64,000 nucleotides of DNA from J029 sp964482495 (lineage in GTDB: Bacteria; Planctomycetota; UBA1135), in the NCBI GenBank assembly GCA_964482495.1, contig CAYZXS010000002.1, forward strand, positions 1-64,000, in the 5' to 3' direction. Position 1 is the first letter of the stretch, and every line of letters starts with the position of its first letter. Of the stretch, positions 18,041-27,828 are shown piece after piece. The notes under the pieces were generated by a model. The model saw only the letters and a list, made by a program, of their open reading frames with translations. It did not search any database and was not told the DNA's origin. The position numbers and the translations under genes are program-made.

Positions 18041-18448
18041 CTAGTGTCCTTCCTTGACCAGGTTCCGGTTCCAGCCGGGGATCTCGACCACGAGGTCGCA
18101 GCTGCCGTCCGGCACCGCCTGGCAGGCGAGCCGGCTGTGCAGGGTCAGCCCCGGCGCGTTCTCGAGCATGTCGTCCTCGGCCTCGAGGGCCTCGGGCAGG
18201 GACTCCTCCCCCTCGCGCACCAGCACGTGGCAGGTGGAGCAGGCGCAGACGCCGCCGCAGGCGTGGTCGATTTCGACCCCGGCCTCGGCGGCGATCTGGA
18301 GCAGGCTGCCGGGCAGGCCGTCGTGGCCGTCGGGCAGGGCTTCGGGGCGGACTTCGATCTCGATCTGCATCGGCTCGAAGCGGACCCGGTAGGGGCGCTG
18401 CGGCCGGCGCGCGGCCGGCTGCTCGATGTAGGGATTGATGCCGGACAT
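18041..18448 (-). CDS. fdx: ISC-type [2Fe-2S] ferredoxin
   Basis: 135 residues. The cluster ligands follow the adrenodoxin/ISC ferredoxin pattern: HACGGVCACSTCHVLV supplies C-x5-C-x2-C and RLACQAVP the fourth cysteine. The acidic loop EDDMLENAPGL matches the IscS-interaction region. It donates electrons during cluster assembly. An N-terminal ~25-residue extension rich in Pro and Arg is longer than in the E. coli protein. One base separates it from hscA. Confidence 0.95.
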   Translation of the reverse strand: MSGINPYIEQPAARRPQRPYRVRFEPMQIEIEVRPEALPDGHDGLPGSLLQIAAEAGVEIDHACGGVCACSTCHVLVREGEESLPEALEAEDDMLENAPGLTLHSRLACQAVPDGSCDLVVEIPGWNRNLVKEGH

Positions 18449-18449
18449 C

Positions 18450-20353
<1,904 letters not shown>

Positions 20354-20357
<4 letters not shown>

Positions 20358-20899
20358 ACTCCGGGGATCAGCGCCCGCTCGAGGGTCTCGCGGGTCTTGC
20401 GCAGGTAGGCGATCTCGGTGAGATGGGCGCGGGCCTTGGCCAGCCCGGCGGCGGCGCCCTCCGTCTGCTCCGGCAGGGCGTCGATGCCGGCGCCGAGGTC
20501 CTCGACCTCCTCCGCCAGCTTGACGTTGAGGGCGCAGAGCAGCTCCTGCAGCCGGGCGCGGTCGCGCTCGGCCGCGGCCTCGGCCGCCTGCTCCTTCAGC
20601 TCCATCATCTCCATCAGGAAGGCGGGGCTGCTGGTGGCGTCGGTGCCCTCGGAGGCCGGGTGCCCGCGCAGCTCCATCAGGGCCTCCGCGCGCCGCGCCG
20701 GGTCGCGGAGCTGGTCGTAGGCCTCGTTGAGCCGCGCCATCTCGTCCTCGGCGCGCAGCCGCTCCTCGTCGGGCCGCATCACGAAGCGGTCCGGGTGCCA
20801 CTTCAGGCTCAGCTCGAGGTGGCGGCGGTGCAGCTCCGCCGGGTCGAGGCGGAAGCGGCGCGGCAGCCCGAGCAGGGCGAAGGGGTCGGACGTCGGCAT
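20354..20899 (-). CDS. hscB: J-domain co-chaperone HscB
   Basis: 181 residues. The N-terminal J domain contains LSLKWHPDRF with the HPD motif that stimulates HscA ATPase, and LNEAYDQLRDPARRAEALME follows as in HscB. The C-terminal ~90 residues form the acidic three-helix domain that binds IscU (FLMEMMELKEQ and the helices after it). It is positioned between iscA and hscA as in proteobacterial isc operons. Confidence 0.94.
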
Positions 20900-20921
20900 G
20901 CTCGCCGGGCCGGGAAGGGGC

Positions 20922-21278
20922 TCAGACCGAGAAGGACTCGCCGCAGCCGCAGGTGCCCTTGGCGTTGGGATTCTGGAAGTGGAACCCCTTGCCCTGCAGG
21001 CCGTCGGTGTACTCCAGGGTGGTGCCCCGGAGGTAGATCATCGACTTCGGGTCGCAGAAGACGCGGACCCCGTCCTGCTCGATGATGGCGTCGCCCTCGG
21101 CCGGCTTGCGGTCGAAGTTCAGGGTGTAGCTGAAGCCGCTGCAGCCGCCGCCCTGCACGCCGACGCGGACGCCGGCGGTCTCGGGAAGCTGGTGCTGCTC
21201 CATCAGCCGCCGGATCTCCTCGACCGCGGCCGGGCTCAGGCTCAGGTCCTGGGTGTTCGGAGTCGTGTCAGTGCTCAT
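20922..21278 (-). CDS. iscA: A-type Fe-S carrier IscA
   Basis: 118 residues of the HesB/IscA family. The three cluster-ligand cysteines are in GGGCSGFSY and GTCGCGESFSV near the C-terminus. It accepts clusters or iron from IscU and passes them to apoproteins. The ATG at 21278 overlaps the iscU stop as ATGA. Confidence 0.94.
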   Translation of the reverse strand: MSTDTTPNTQDLSLSPAAVEEIRRLMEQHQLPETAGVRVGVQGGGCSGFSYTLNFDRKPAEGDAIIEQDGVRVFCDPKSMIYLRGTTLEYTDGLQGKGFHFQNPNAKGTCGCGESFSV

Positions 21279-21679
21279 CCTTGCGTCCCGGCTTCCGCCT
21301 GTTGCTCTTGCTTCTTCTGGTAATCGGCGATGGCCTGCTTGATGGCGTCCTCCGCCAGCACCGAGCAGTGGATCTTGACCGGCGGCAGCGCCAGCTCCTC
21401 GGCGATGTCGGAGTTGCGGATCTCGGTCGCCTCGTCGAGCTTGCGGCCCTTGAGCCACTCGGTCGCCAGGCTGGAGGAGGCGATCGCCGAGCCGCAGCCG
21501 AAGGTCTTGAACTTGGCGTCGACGATGACGCCGTCCTCGACCTGGATCTGCAGCTTCATGACGTCGCCGCACTCGGGGGCGCCGACGACGCCAGTGCCGA
21601 CCTCGGCGGCGTCCTTGTCGAGCGAGCCGACGTTGCGCGGGTGCTCGTAGTGATCGATGACCTTGTCGCTGTAAGCCAT
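21275..21679 (-). CDS. iscU: Fe-S scaffold protein IscU
   Basis: 134 residues. The scaffold ligands are Cys37 with Asp39 (GAPECGDVMKL), Cys62 (FGCGSAIASSS) and Cys105 (KIHCSVLAEDAI). LPPVK at residues ~98-102 is the HscA recognition motif. A short Lys/Gln/Glu-rich tail follows the core. It assembles [2Fe-2S] clusters from IscS-derived sulfur. Five bases separate it from iscS. Confidence 0.96.
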   Translation of the reverse strand: MAYSDKVIDHYEHPRNVGSLDKDAAEVGTGVVGAPECGDVMKLQIQVEDGVIVDAKFKTFGCGSAIASSSLATEWLKGRKLDEATEIRNSDIAEELALPPVKIHCSVLAEDAIKQAIADYQKKQEQQAEAGTQG

Positions 21680-21684
21680 GACTG

Positions 21685-22905
21685 TTAGTGGTGGGTCCAG
21701 TCCACGGTCTTGAGGTCGACGCCCTCGAGAGCCATCTCGTAGAGCGGCGACATCTCGCGTAGCCGCCTGACCGCGGCGATGGTGCGGTCGGCGACGCGGT
21801 CCACCTCTTCCTCGGTGTTGAAGCGGCCGAAGCTGAAGCGGATGGAGGAATGCGCCAGGTCGTCGCCCCGCCCCATCGCGCGCAGCACGTGGGAGGGCTC
21901 GAGGCTGGCGGAGGTGCAGGCCGAGCCGGAGCTGACGGCGATGCCGTCCAGGCCCATGAGCATCGACTCGCCCTCGACGAATTCGAAGCTCAGGTTCAGG
22001 CTGCAGGCCAGCCGCTGCTCGCGGTGGCCGTTGAGGTGGGTGTAGTCGAGCTCGCCCAGCAGCCGCCGCTCGAGCTGGTCGCGCAGGGCGCGGACCCGGG
22101 CCTGCTCGCCCTCGCGGTCCTCCAGGCACAGCTCCAGGGCCTTGGCGAAGCCGACGATGCCCGGCACGTTCAAGGTGCCGGAGCGGAAGCCGCGCTCGTG
22201 GCCGCCGCCGAAGACGATCGGCTCCAGCCTCACCCGCGGCCGGCGGCGGCGGACGTAGAGCGCGCCCGCGCCCTTGGGGCCGTACATCTTGTGGCTCGAG
22301 AAGCTCAGCAGGTCGATGCACTGGGCCTCGACGTCCACCGGCTCCTTGCCGACGGTCTGGGTGGCGTCGCAGTGGAACAGCGCGCCGCGCTCGCGGCAGG
22401 CGGCCCCGATCTCAGCGACGGGGTGCAGCGTGCCGACCTCGTTGTTGCCGTGCATGATCGACACCAGGGTGGTGTCGTCGCGCAGGGCGGCGCGCAGCTC
22501 GGCCGGGTCGACCATGCCGTCGGCGTCGACGCCGAGGGTGGTGACCTCCCAGCCCTGGGCCTGCAGCGCCAGCATCGGGTCGAGCACGGCCTTGTGCTCG
22601 GTGGCGCAGGTGATCAGGTGGCGGCCCTTCTCGCGGTACATCCGGGCCACGCCCAGGATCGCCATGTTGTTGGCCTCGGTCGATCCCGAGGTGAACACCA
22701 GCTCGCGCGGGCTGGCGCCGATGCCATCCGCCAGGCCCCGCCGGGCGGCGTCGACCGCCTTCTCGGCGGCCCAGCCGTAGGCGTGGTTCCGGGAGGAGGC
22801 GTTGCCGTAGGCCTCCCCGAAGTAGGGCAGCATGGCCTCGACCACGCGCGGGTCGACGCGCGTCGTCGCCTGGTTGTCCAGGTAGATCAGGGGCTCGCCG
22901 CTCAT
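21685..22905 (-). CDS. iscS: cysteine desulfurase IscS
   Basis: 406 residues, group I desulfurase. YLDNQATTRVDPRVVEAML is the standard N-terminus, and TEHKAVLDP, GNNEVGT and DATQTVGK line the PLP site. SFSSHKMYGPKGAGALYV carries the PLP lysine, and SSGSACTSASLEPSHVL the mobile persulfide cysteine. It supplies sulfur for clusters and possibly for tRNA thiolation; if the selenoproteins predicted here are made, such a desulfurase could also handle selenocysteine. The ATG overlaps the iscR stop. Confidence 0.96.
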   Translation of the reverse strand: MSGEPLIYLDNQATTRVDPRVVEAMLPYFGEAYGNASSRNHAYGWAAEKAVDAARRGLADGIGASPRELVFTSGSTEANNMAILGVARMYREKGRHLITCATEHKAVLDPMLALQAQGWEVTTLGVDADGMVDPAELRAALRDDTTLVSIMHGNNEVGTLHPVAEIGAACRERGALFHCDATQTVGKEPVDVEAQCIDLLSFSSHKMYGPKGAGALYVRRRRPRVRLEPIVFGGGHERGFRSGTLNVPGIVGFAKALELCLEDREGEQARVRALRDQLERRLLGELDYTHLNGHREQRLACSLNLSFEFVEGESMLMGLDGIAVSSGSACTSASLEPSHVLRAMGRGDDLAHSSIRFSFGRFNTEEEVDRVADRTIAAVRRLREMSPLYEMALEGVDLKTVDWTHH

Positions 22906-23369
22906 TCCTGGTCGCCGGCTGCGGCCTGCGGGACGCCGATCGAGGCCTGGTGGTCGCCGTTCCTGGCGTTCCGGGCCCGGACGATGTCCGCCAGGGTGTA
23001 GCCGTCGAGCACCGTCTGGATCTTGGAGGCGACCTCGCCGATCCCGTCCTGGATGGTGCAGATGTCCTGGAAGTCGCAGCCGTGGTCGCTGGCGCAGCGG
23101 GCGACTTGGACCGGACCCTCGAGGATCGAGATGACCAGGGTCAGGCTCAGCTCCTCGGCAGGACGCTTGAGCCGGTAGCCGCCGCCCGGGCCGCGGGTGG
23201 CTTCCACCACCTTGGCTTGGGAGAGGGCTTTGAGCACCTCCGCGAGCAGTCGGCGGGGCGTGCCCAGGCGTGCGACGATCTCGCGCACGCTGCAGTACAC
23301 CCCCGGCCGGGCCGCCAGGTAGGCGAGAGCCATCAGGCCGTACTCGGAGCGCTTCGTCAGTCTCAGCAT
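22902..23369 (-). CDS. iscR: Rrf2-family Fe-S sensing regulator IscR
   Basis: 155 residues. The winged-helix N-terminus (RLTKRSEYGLMALAYLA, GPGGGYRLKRP) is Rrf2-like. Cysteines at 92, 98 and 104 reproduce exactly the spacing of the [2Fe-2S] ligands of E. coli IscR, and a histidine lies between the first two. It is expected to repress its own operon when cluster-loaded. The promoter 10-38 bp upstream has a perfect palindrome in its spacer. The C-terminal tail is Ala/Gln-rich and unconserved. Confidence 0.95.
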   Translation of the reverse strand: MLRLTKRSEYGLMALAYLAARPGVYCSVREIVARLGTPRRLLAEVLKALSQAKVVEATRGPGGGYRLKRPAEELSLTLVISILEGPVQVARCASDHGCDFQDICTIQDGIGEVASKIQTVLDGYTLADIVRARNARNGDHQASIGVPQAAAGDQE

Positions 23370-23378
23370 GACCCTCGT

Positions 23379-23407
23379 AATTTAGCACTTATATAGTGCT
23401 CTTTCAA
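23379..23407 (-). promoter_or_regulatory. isc operon promoter with internal operator palindrome
   Basis: Reading leftward, TTGAAA (23407-23402) and TAAATT (23384-23379) form a -35/-10 pair with exactly 17 bp between them. Overlapping the spacer is a perfect inverted repeat, AGCACT-5 nt-AGTGCT (23384-23400), well placed for a dimeric repressor such as IscR. The -10 ends nine bases before the iscR ATG at 23369. Confidence 0.75.
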
Positions 23408-23412
23408 GGGCG

Positions 23413-23435
23413 AAAATCGAGGGTCGCCCCGACCC
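23413..23435 (-). terminator. terminator-like hairpin of the thioesterase gene
   Basis: On the minus strand GGGTCG pairs with CGACCC across a GGG loop (23435-23421), followed by TCGATTTT. It lies ~40 nt past the thioesterase stop at 23475 and before the isc promoter, so it would insulate the isc operon. Confidence 0.5.
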
Positions 23436-23448
23436 ATGGGGGCTACTA

Positions 23449-23462
23449 GTCGATTAATCGAC
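23449..23462. repeat. 14-bp perfect palindrome GTCGATTAATCGAC
   Basis: A perfect 14-bp palindrome between the thioesterase stop and the isc promoter, ~42 bp upstream of the -35 box. It could be a second operator or part of the terminator region. Its TCGATTAA core resembles the arms of the REP-like element at 31170-31230. Confidence 0.5.
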
Positions 23463-23474
23463 CCTATTGCAGGG

Positions 23475-23918
23475 CTAATTTCCGCTCAGCCGCCGGTAGC
23501 GGGCTTCCGGGGCCTTCCGCTCCATGAGCTCCCGGTAGGGGCCGGGGAGGCGGGTGGGCTTCCAGTTCTGGACCCCGACGCAGCCCAGCTCGACCCCGCC
23601 GGTGGCGCACAGGACCCCGCTCTCCGCGTCGTAGACCTCGTGGCGGAAGCTGAGGGTGGAGAGGGTCCAGCCGTAGACGACGGTGTGGATCTGGGCCAGG
23701 GCGTCGAAGCGCAGCGGAGCCTGGTAGTGGCACTCGGCCCGGATCACCGGCAGCATGCGGCCCTCCTGCTCCTCCATGTCCCGGTAGCGCAGGCCCTCGT
23801 CGCGCAGCCACTCGGTGCGGCCGAGCTCGAACAGCTCCAGATAGCGGCCGTAATAAAGCACCCCCATCGAGTCGGTGTCCCGGTAGAGGATGCGGTACTC
23901 GGTGCGGTGGCTCTCCAT
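23475..23918 (-). CDS. hotdog-fold acyl-CoA thioesterase (YbgC/4HBT type)
   Basis: 147 residues from ATG 23918. The 4-hydroxybenzoyl-CoA thioesterase signature is clear: YRDTDSMGVLYYGRYLELFE contains the catalytic Asp and the Y/G-R-Y loop, followed by RTEWLRDEGL. It hydrolyses short acyl-CoA or thioesters; YbgC relatives associate with Tol-Pal, but no tol genes are adjacent. Upstream in-frame sequence to 24146 is rejected because a TAGAAT box ends seven bases before this ATG, suggesting a leaderless start. Confidence 0.88.
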   Translation of the reverse strand: MESHRTEYRILYRDTDSMGVLYYGRYLELFELGRTEWLRDEGLRYRDMEEQEGRMLPVIRAECHYQAPLRFDALAQIHTVVYGWTLSTLSFRHEVYDAESGVLCATGGVELGCVGVQNWKPTRLPGPYRELMERKAPEARYRRLSGN

Positions 23919-23925
23919 CCGAGGG

Positions 23926-23931
23926 ATTCTA
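23926..23931 (-). promoter_or_regulatory. -10-like box (TAGAAT), probable leaderless promoter
   Basis: Read leftward, TAGAAT ends seven bases before the thioesterase ATG at 23918. It pairs divergently with TAGAAA at 23958-23963. Confidence 0.55.
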
Positions 23932-23957
23932 AGCTGTCGCCGCCGGGCTCTCTCTGC

Positions 23958-23963
23958 TAGAAA
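23958..23963 (+). promoter_or_regulatory. -10-like box (TAGAAA), probable leaderless promoter
   Basis: TAGAAA ends seven bases before the ATG at 23971, with no Shine-Dalgarno between. Only 52 bp separate the two divergent start codons. Confidence 0.5.
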
Positions 23964-23970
23964 ACGCCGC

Positions 23971-24795
23971 ATGGACGCGCTCGCTCCGCCCGAAGAGACC
24001 CGCAATCGCATCGGCGTCGCGGTCGGGCTGTCGATCCTCCTGCCGGGGCTCGGGCACCTGGCGGCGGGGCGCAAGGGCTGGTGCCTGGGCTGGTTCCTGG
24101 TCTGCCAGGGTTGCCTGTACCTGGGCCTCCAGCTGGCCGGCGCCACCCAGCTCGACTACGGCACCTGGTTCCATCTGGGTCAGGTCCAGGCCCTGTTCCT
24201 GCTCCTGCCCGAGGTCACCAACCTGCTCGGCCTGCAGGTCGCGGCCCAGCTCTTCACCAGCGTCGAGAGCGGCGGCGTCGACCCGACCGCCCTGCCTTGG
24301 CGCGACCTCGGCCACCTCCTGAGCGGCGCCTCCGGGGTGCTCGCCGGCTTCGCGGCCGCCCACGCCGCCGGCCTGGTCCTGGCCCGAGACCTGCCGCGCC
24401 CGGGCCGCAAGGTCCACCCGGGCACGGCCGCGCTCGCCACCTTGCTGCTGCCGGGCGCCGGCCACTGGATCACGGGCCGCCGCTTCAAGGCCTGGCTGCT
24501 CGGCGGCACCGTGCTCGGCCTGTTCCTGGTCGGCATGCTGCTCGGCGACTTCGCCGACTTCGACCGCCAGCGCCACCCCTACTACTGGGCCGGCCAGATG
24601 TTCGGCGGCGGCAGCTTCTGGCTGGTCTCCCTGGCCAGCGCCGGCGCCCGCTTCACCGAGGTGCTGCGCTTCATGGACGCCGGCCTGCTCTTCACCACCT
24701 CCGCCGGGCTGTTCAACGTGGTCGTCGCCTTGGACGCCTACCACCGGGCGCAGCACGACTGGCTGGCCGACGACGGACGGGGAGGGGCGGCATGA
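23971..24795 (+). CDS. multipass membrane protein (DUF6677-like)
   Basis: 274 residues with about six membrane segments (GVAVGLSILLPGLGHLAAG, GWFLVCQGCLYLGLQLAG, ALATLLLPGAGHWITGRR, AWLLGGTVLGLFLVGMLLG among them). The motif LLPGLGHLAAG near the N-terminus recurs as LLPGAGHWITG near residue 155, so the protein looks like an internal duplication of a unit resembling TM2/DUF5683-type segments. A family of this size and pattern is, as I recall, typical of planctomycetes. Function unknown. ATG 23971 follows a -10-like box. The stop overlaps the next small gene. Confidence 0.75.
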   Translation: MDALAPPEETRNRIGVAVGLSILLPGLGHLAAGRKGWCLGWFLVCQGCLYLGLQLAGATQLDYGTWFHLGQVQALFLLLPEVTNLLGLQVAAQLFTSVESGGVDPTALPWRDLGHLLSGASGVLAGFAAAHAAGLVLARDLPRPGRKVHPGTAALATLLLPGAGHWITGRRFKAWLLGGTVLGLFLVGMLLGDFADFDRQRHPYYWAGQMFGGGSFWLVSLASAGARFTEVLRFMDAGLLFTTSAGLFNVVVALDAYHRAQHDWLADDGRGGAA

Positions 24796-24986
24796 GTGGC
24801 GACCTGATCGGCCTGTTCCTGCTGCTGGTGGTCTTCAGCCTGGCCCTGGCCGTGGTCGTCAGCGGCTACCGGGACGACGACCCGAAGCTCATCCTGCGCG
24901 GCGTCGTGCGCCGGTCGCTGAGCTTCCTGGGCGCGGTGGTGGCGATCGGCCTGTGCTCGCTCGGGGTCAGCTGGTTCCTGTCCTGA
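24792..24986 (+). CDS. small two-helix membrane protein
   Basis: 64 residues with two hydrophobic segments (LIGLFLLLVVFSLALAVVV and SFLGAVVAIGLCSLGVSWFL) joined by a charged loop (GYRDDDPKLILRGVVRR). Its ATG overlaps the stop of the preceding membrane protein as ATGA, so it is translationally coupled and probably its partner. Function unknown. Confidence 0.75.
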   Translation: MSGDLIGLFLLLVVFSLALAVVVSGYRDDDPKLILRGVVRRSLSFLGAVVAIGLCSLGVSWFLS

Positions 24987-25008
24987 GCCGGGCGGCGGCC
25001 CTCCTGGC

Positions 25009-26703
25009 TCAGTAACCCAGCTCGCGCAGCGCCCGCGCCAGCTCCTCGCTGAGCGCCGCTTCGGGCCCGGTGCCGGCCACCGCCTCGGCGGGCCCGAGCT
25101 CCTCGCTCCGCCCGGTGGCGACGTCGAAGCGCCGGCCGGCGCTGGACGAGGGGTAGTAGGTGCTCGAGCTGGTGGTGCTGCCGCGGCGGTCGAAGAGGTC
25201 GCGGCTCCAGCCATCGGGCCGGGGCAAGCCGGCCAGCCGCAGCAAGGTGGGGGCCATCCAGTGGGCGCCGACGGCTTCGGCGCGGCGCTCGGCGTCGATC
25301 TTGCCGGGCCAGACCAGGGCGGCCGGCACTCGGACGACGGCGTCGTGGAAGCTGTGGCCGTGCTCGAAGGAGCCGTCGTCCCAGAGCTCCTCGCCGTGGT
25401 CGGCGTGGAAGGCGAGCAGCGGCGCCGGCGTGGCCTCGAGGCGCTCCCGGAGCCAGGGCCCCAGCTCACGGTCGAGGGCGGCGACCTCGGCGCGGTAGCG
25501 GCGCGCCACCTGGCTCCGGTCGGCCTCGGACAGGTCGAAGAAGCGCCGCCGCTGGGCCGGGCTGTGCTCGGCCGAGAAGAAGGCCTCCAGGTCGAGGGCG
25601 GCGAGCGGATCGGGGCCGAGGTCGCCGGCCCCCGGCGGCGCGTAGGGGAGGTGCGGCGCCATCAGGTGGACGACCAGGAAGCGCGGCCGGTGGTCGTTCC
25701 GCCGCCACCAGTCGCCGGCCAGGCTCAGGGCCAGGCCGGTCTCCTCGCGGCAGCGCTGATAGACCTCGAAGCCGCGGTCCAGCCCGGTCCAGGGCTCGAG
25801 GAAGGGATTCTGGTGCACCATCGCCGTGGCGTAGCCGGCGCTCCGGAACTGCTCGGCCAGGGTCGGCAGCTCCGGGCGCAGGCCGCGGTAGTCGCGCTGG
25901 GACGCGGCCCCGTCCAGGCCGCGCGCCCGGCCCGCGCCGTGGGCGGCGGGGTCGAGGCCGCTCAGCAGGGAGGCGTAGGCGGGCAGGGTCCAATTCGAGG
26001 GCGCCACGGCCGCCGTCCAGAGGCAGCCCTGGCTCAGCAGCTCCTGGAGCTCCGGCGCCTGCTCCAGGGCGTCGGCGCGGAAGGTGTCGACCGTGACCAG
26101 CAGCACGTCGGGCGGCCCCTCGCGGGCCTGCGTTGCCGGGGCCAGCACCGGGCTGCCCCAGGCCACCTCGGTCTCCGGCGGGGTCAAGGCCCCGGTCTGC
26201 TCCCAGCGGAGGCGGAAGAGCAACTCGCCGGCCGGGCCGGGCGGCAGCTCGAGGCGGAGCTCCTGCCAGGCGCGGGCGGCGGGGTCGAGCGCGACGCTCG
26301 CAAGCACCTGGACCCCGTCGGCGCTGCGGCTGCGGACTTCGGCCCGGATCCGGCTGCGGCCGGTGGTCCGCCGGTCTCCGCTCTGGGGCACCGGGAGCAG
26401 GGCGGTGGTGAGCCGCCGCGGCTCGTCGCTGGCCGGGACCGGCGCCCGGATTTCGCTCGGCACCGTGGCCACCAGGGCGTCGCGGGTGTCGCCGAGCCGG
26501 TCCGGCGCCGGCTGCGAGAGCTCGTGGACGTCGCGGCCGAACCAGGCGCTGACCTGGTGGGCGCGCTTGGCCTGGGCGGCCCCACGCTCGAGCCGGAAGG
26601 GGTGGCCCTGGCCGCAGGGGTCCCAGTCGGCGAGGGCGGCTACCTCCGGTTCAGGGCCGCAGGCCGTCAGCGTCGTCAGGAGCAGGAGGAGCGCGATTCT
26701 CAT
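25009..26703 (-). CDS. alkaline-phosphatase-superfamily (sulfatase-like) lipoprotein lacking the sulfatase cysteine
   Basis: 564 residues. The N-terminus is a lipoprotein signal (LLLLLTTLTACGPEP). Residues ~25-195 are an extra N-terminal beta-rich domain; residues ~200-560 form the catalytic domain, starting DVLLVTVDTFRAD with the metal-binding Asp. At the place where sulfatases have C/S-x-P-S-R, the sequence reads SNWTLPAYASLLSG, with threonine instead. Later metal ligands are in FHADHGEELWDDG and HGHSFHD. Threonine at this place is known in phosphoglycerol- or phosphoethanolamine-transferase-like members, so a phospho-transfer or phosphodiesterase role is likelier than sulfate ester hydrolysis. 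The start overlaps the dprA 3' end by 53 bp. Confidence 0.82.
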   Translation of the reverse strand: MRIALLLLLTTLTACGPEPEVAALADWDPCGQGHPFRLERGAAQAKRAHQVSAWFGRDVHELSQPAPDRLGDTRDALVATVPSEIRAPVPASDEPRRLTTALLPVPQSGDRRTTGRSRIRAEVRSRSADGVQVLASVALDPAARAWQELRLELPPGPAGELLFRLRWEQTGALTPPETEVAWGSPVLAPATQAREGPPDVLLVTVDTFRADALEQAPELQELLSQGCLWTAAVAPSNWTLPAYASLLSGLDPAAHGAGRARGLDGAASQRDYRGLRPELPTLAEQFRSAGYATAMVHQNPFLEPWTGLDRGFEVYQRCREETGLALSLAGDWWRRNDHRPRFLVVHLMAPHLPYAPPGAGDLGPDPLAALDLEAFFSAEHSPAQRRRFFDLSEADRSQVARRYRAEVAALDRELGPWLRERLEATPAPLLAFHADHGEELWDDGSFEHGHSFHDAVVRVPAALVWPGKIDAERRAEAVGAHWMAPTLLRLAGLPRPDGWSRDLFDRRGSTTSSSTYYPSSSAGRRFDVATGRSEELGPAEAVAGTGPEAALSEELARALRELGY

Positions 26704-27772
26704 TCCGGACGGGCCGGGGCCCGCACCGATGATAGACCCCCCCGGGCCGCCGGGTCAGCCAGCCGCGCAGCTCGTGCTGCACCAGCTGGAGCAGCAGCGA
26801 ATCCCCCGGGCGTCCAAGCAGCGCCGACAGCTCGTCCAGGCTCAGGTCCTCCTCCGCCAGCGCCTGGAGCAGCGGGTCTTCCTCCGGCTCGGCCTCGATC
26901 GGGCGGAAGTGGTTGAGGACTTGGACCGGCGACACCGCCAGATGGGCGCCGTCGAGGACCAGGCTCAGGGGCCCCAGGGAGACCACGGAATCGACCGCCC
27001 CGGCCAGGCCGAAGATCTCGCGGCCGAGTTGATTCGCCAACGCGGCGGTGATCATGCTGCCCGACTTCTCGGTGGCCTGGACCACGACCACGCCGTCGCA
27101 TAGGGCGGCGATCAGCCGGTTCCGGCGCGGGAAGTTGCCGCGCATCGGCGCCGTGCCACAGGGGAACTCGCTGACCACCGCCCCGCCGGCCTCGGTGATC
27201 CGGCGGAGGAGGGGGCCGGCGTCGGGCGGGTAGGGCCGGTCCAGGCCCGATCCGATCACCGCCACCACCCGGCCGCCGCACTCGAGCGCCCCGCGCATCG
27301 CCTCCTGGTCCACGCCGCGGGCCGCCCCGCTCACGACCACCGCGCCCTCGGCGGCGAAGCCGGCCCCGAAGCGCCGCGCCTGCTCCCGGCCGTAGGCGCT
27401 GCAGGCGCGGGCGCCGACGACCGCGATCCTACGCTCGGGCCCCTCGAGGGCGCCCGGGTCGCCGAGCACCGCCGCCACCGGCGGCGGGTGGTCGAGGTGT
27501 CGGAAGCGCTCCGGAAAGCGCGCCGGGTCCGCCTCGCTGAGCAGCGTGGCGTCCAGTCGTCGCAGCCGCTCCCGCTCCTCGCGCGCATGGGCGGTCATCG
27601 CGGCGGGGTCGTCGAGCAGCACGCTGCGCCGCCACGGGAATCGCCAGCGCCGGCGCGCCGCGACCACCGCCTTGGCCGAGCCGCCCTGACGGAGCAGCTC
27701 CCGGATGCCCACCGCGCCGAGCTGCGGGCGGCAGTTCAACGCCAAGAGCGCCAGCTCCTCTTCCTGGTCCAT
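26651..27772 (-). CDS. dprA: DNA-processing protein DprA
   Basis: 373 residues. The Rossmann-like DprA core is clear: IAVVGARACSAYGREQARRF, VVSGAARGVDQEAMRGAL, VVAVIGSGLDRPYPPD, EFPCGTAPMRGNFPRRNRL and VVVQATEKSGSMITAALA. A C-terminal ~60-residue winged-helix-like domain follows. The protein loads RecA on incoming single-stranded DNA during natural transformation. Its last 53 bases overlap the start of the lipoprotein gene in another frame. No topA follows, unlike the common smf-topA order. Confidence 0.94.
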   Translation of the reverse strand: MDQEEELALLALNCRPQLGAVGIRELLRQGGSAKAVVAARRRWRFPWRRSVLLDDPAAMTAHAREERERLRRLDATLLSEADPARFPERFRHLDHPPPVAAVLGDPGALEGPERRIAVVGARACSAYGREQARRFGAGFAAEGAVVVSGAARGVDQEAMRGALECGGRVVAVIGSGLDRPYPPDAGPLLRRITEAGGAVVSEFPCGTAPMRGNFPRRNRLIAALCDGVVVVQATEKSGSMITAALANQLGREIFGLAGAVDSVVSLGPLSLVLDGAHLAVSPVQVLNHFRPIEAEPEEDPLLQALAEEDLSLDELSALLGRPGDSLLLQLVQHELRGWLTRRPGGVYHRCGPRPVRNENRAPPAPDDADGLRP

Positions 27773-27828
27773 GCCGGGGAAGACGGAGCGGGCGCTCCTG
27801 GGTTACGCGGCTTCCGCCGCGCGCGGTC

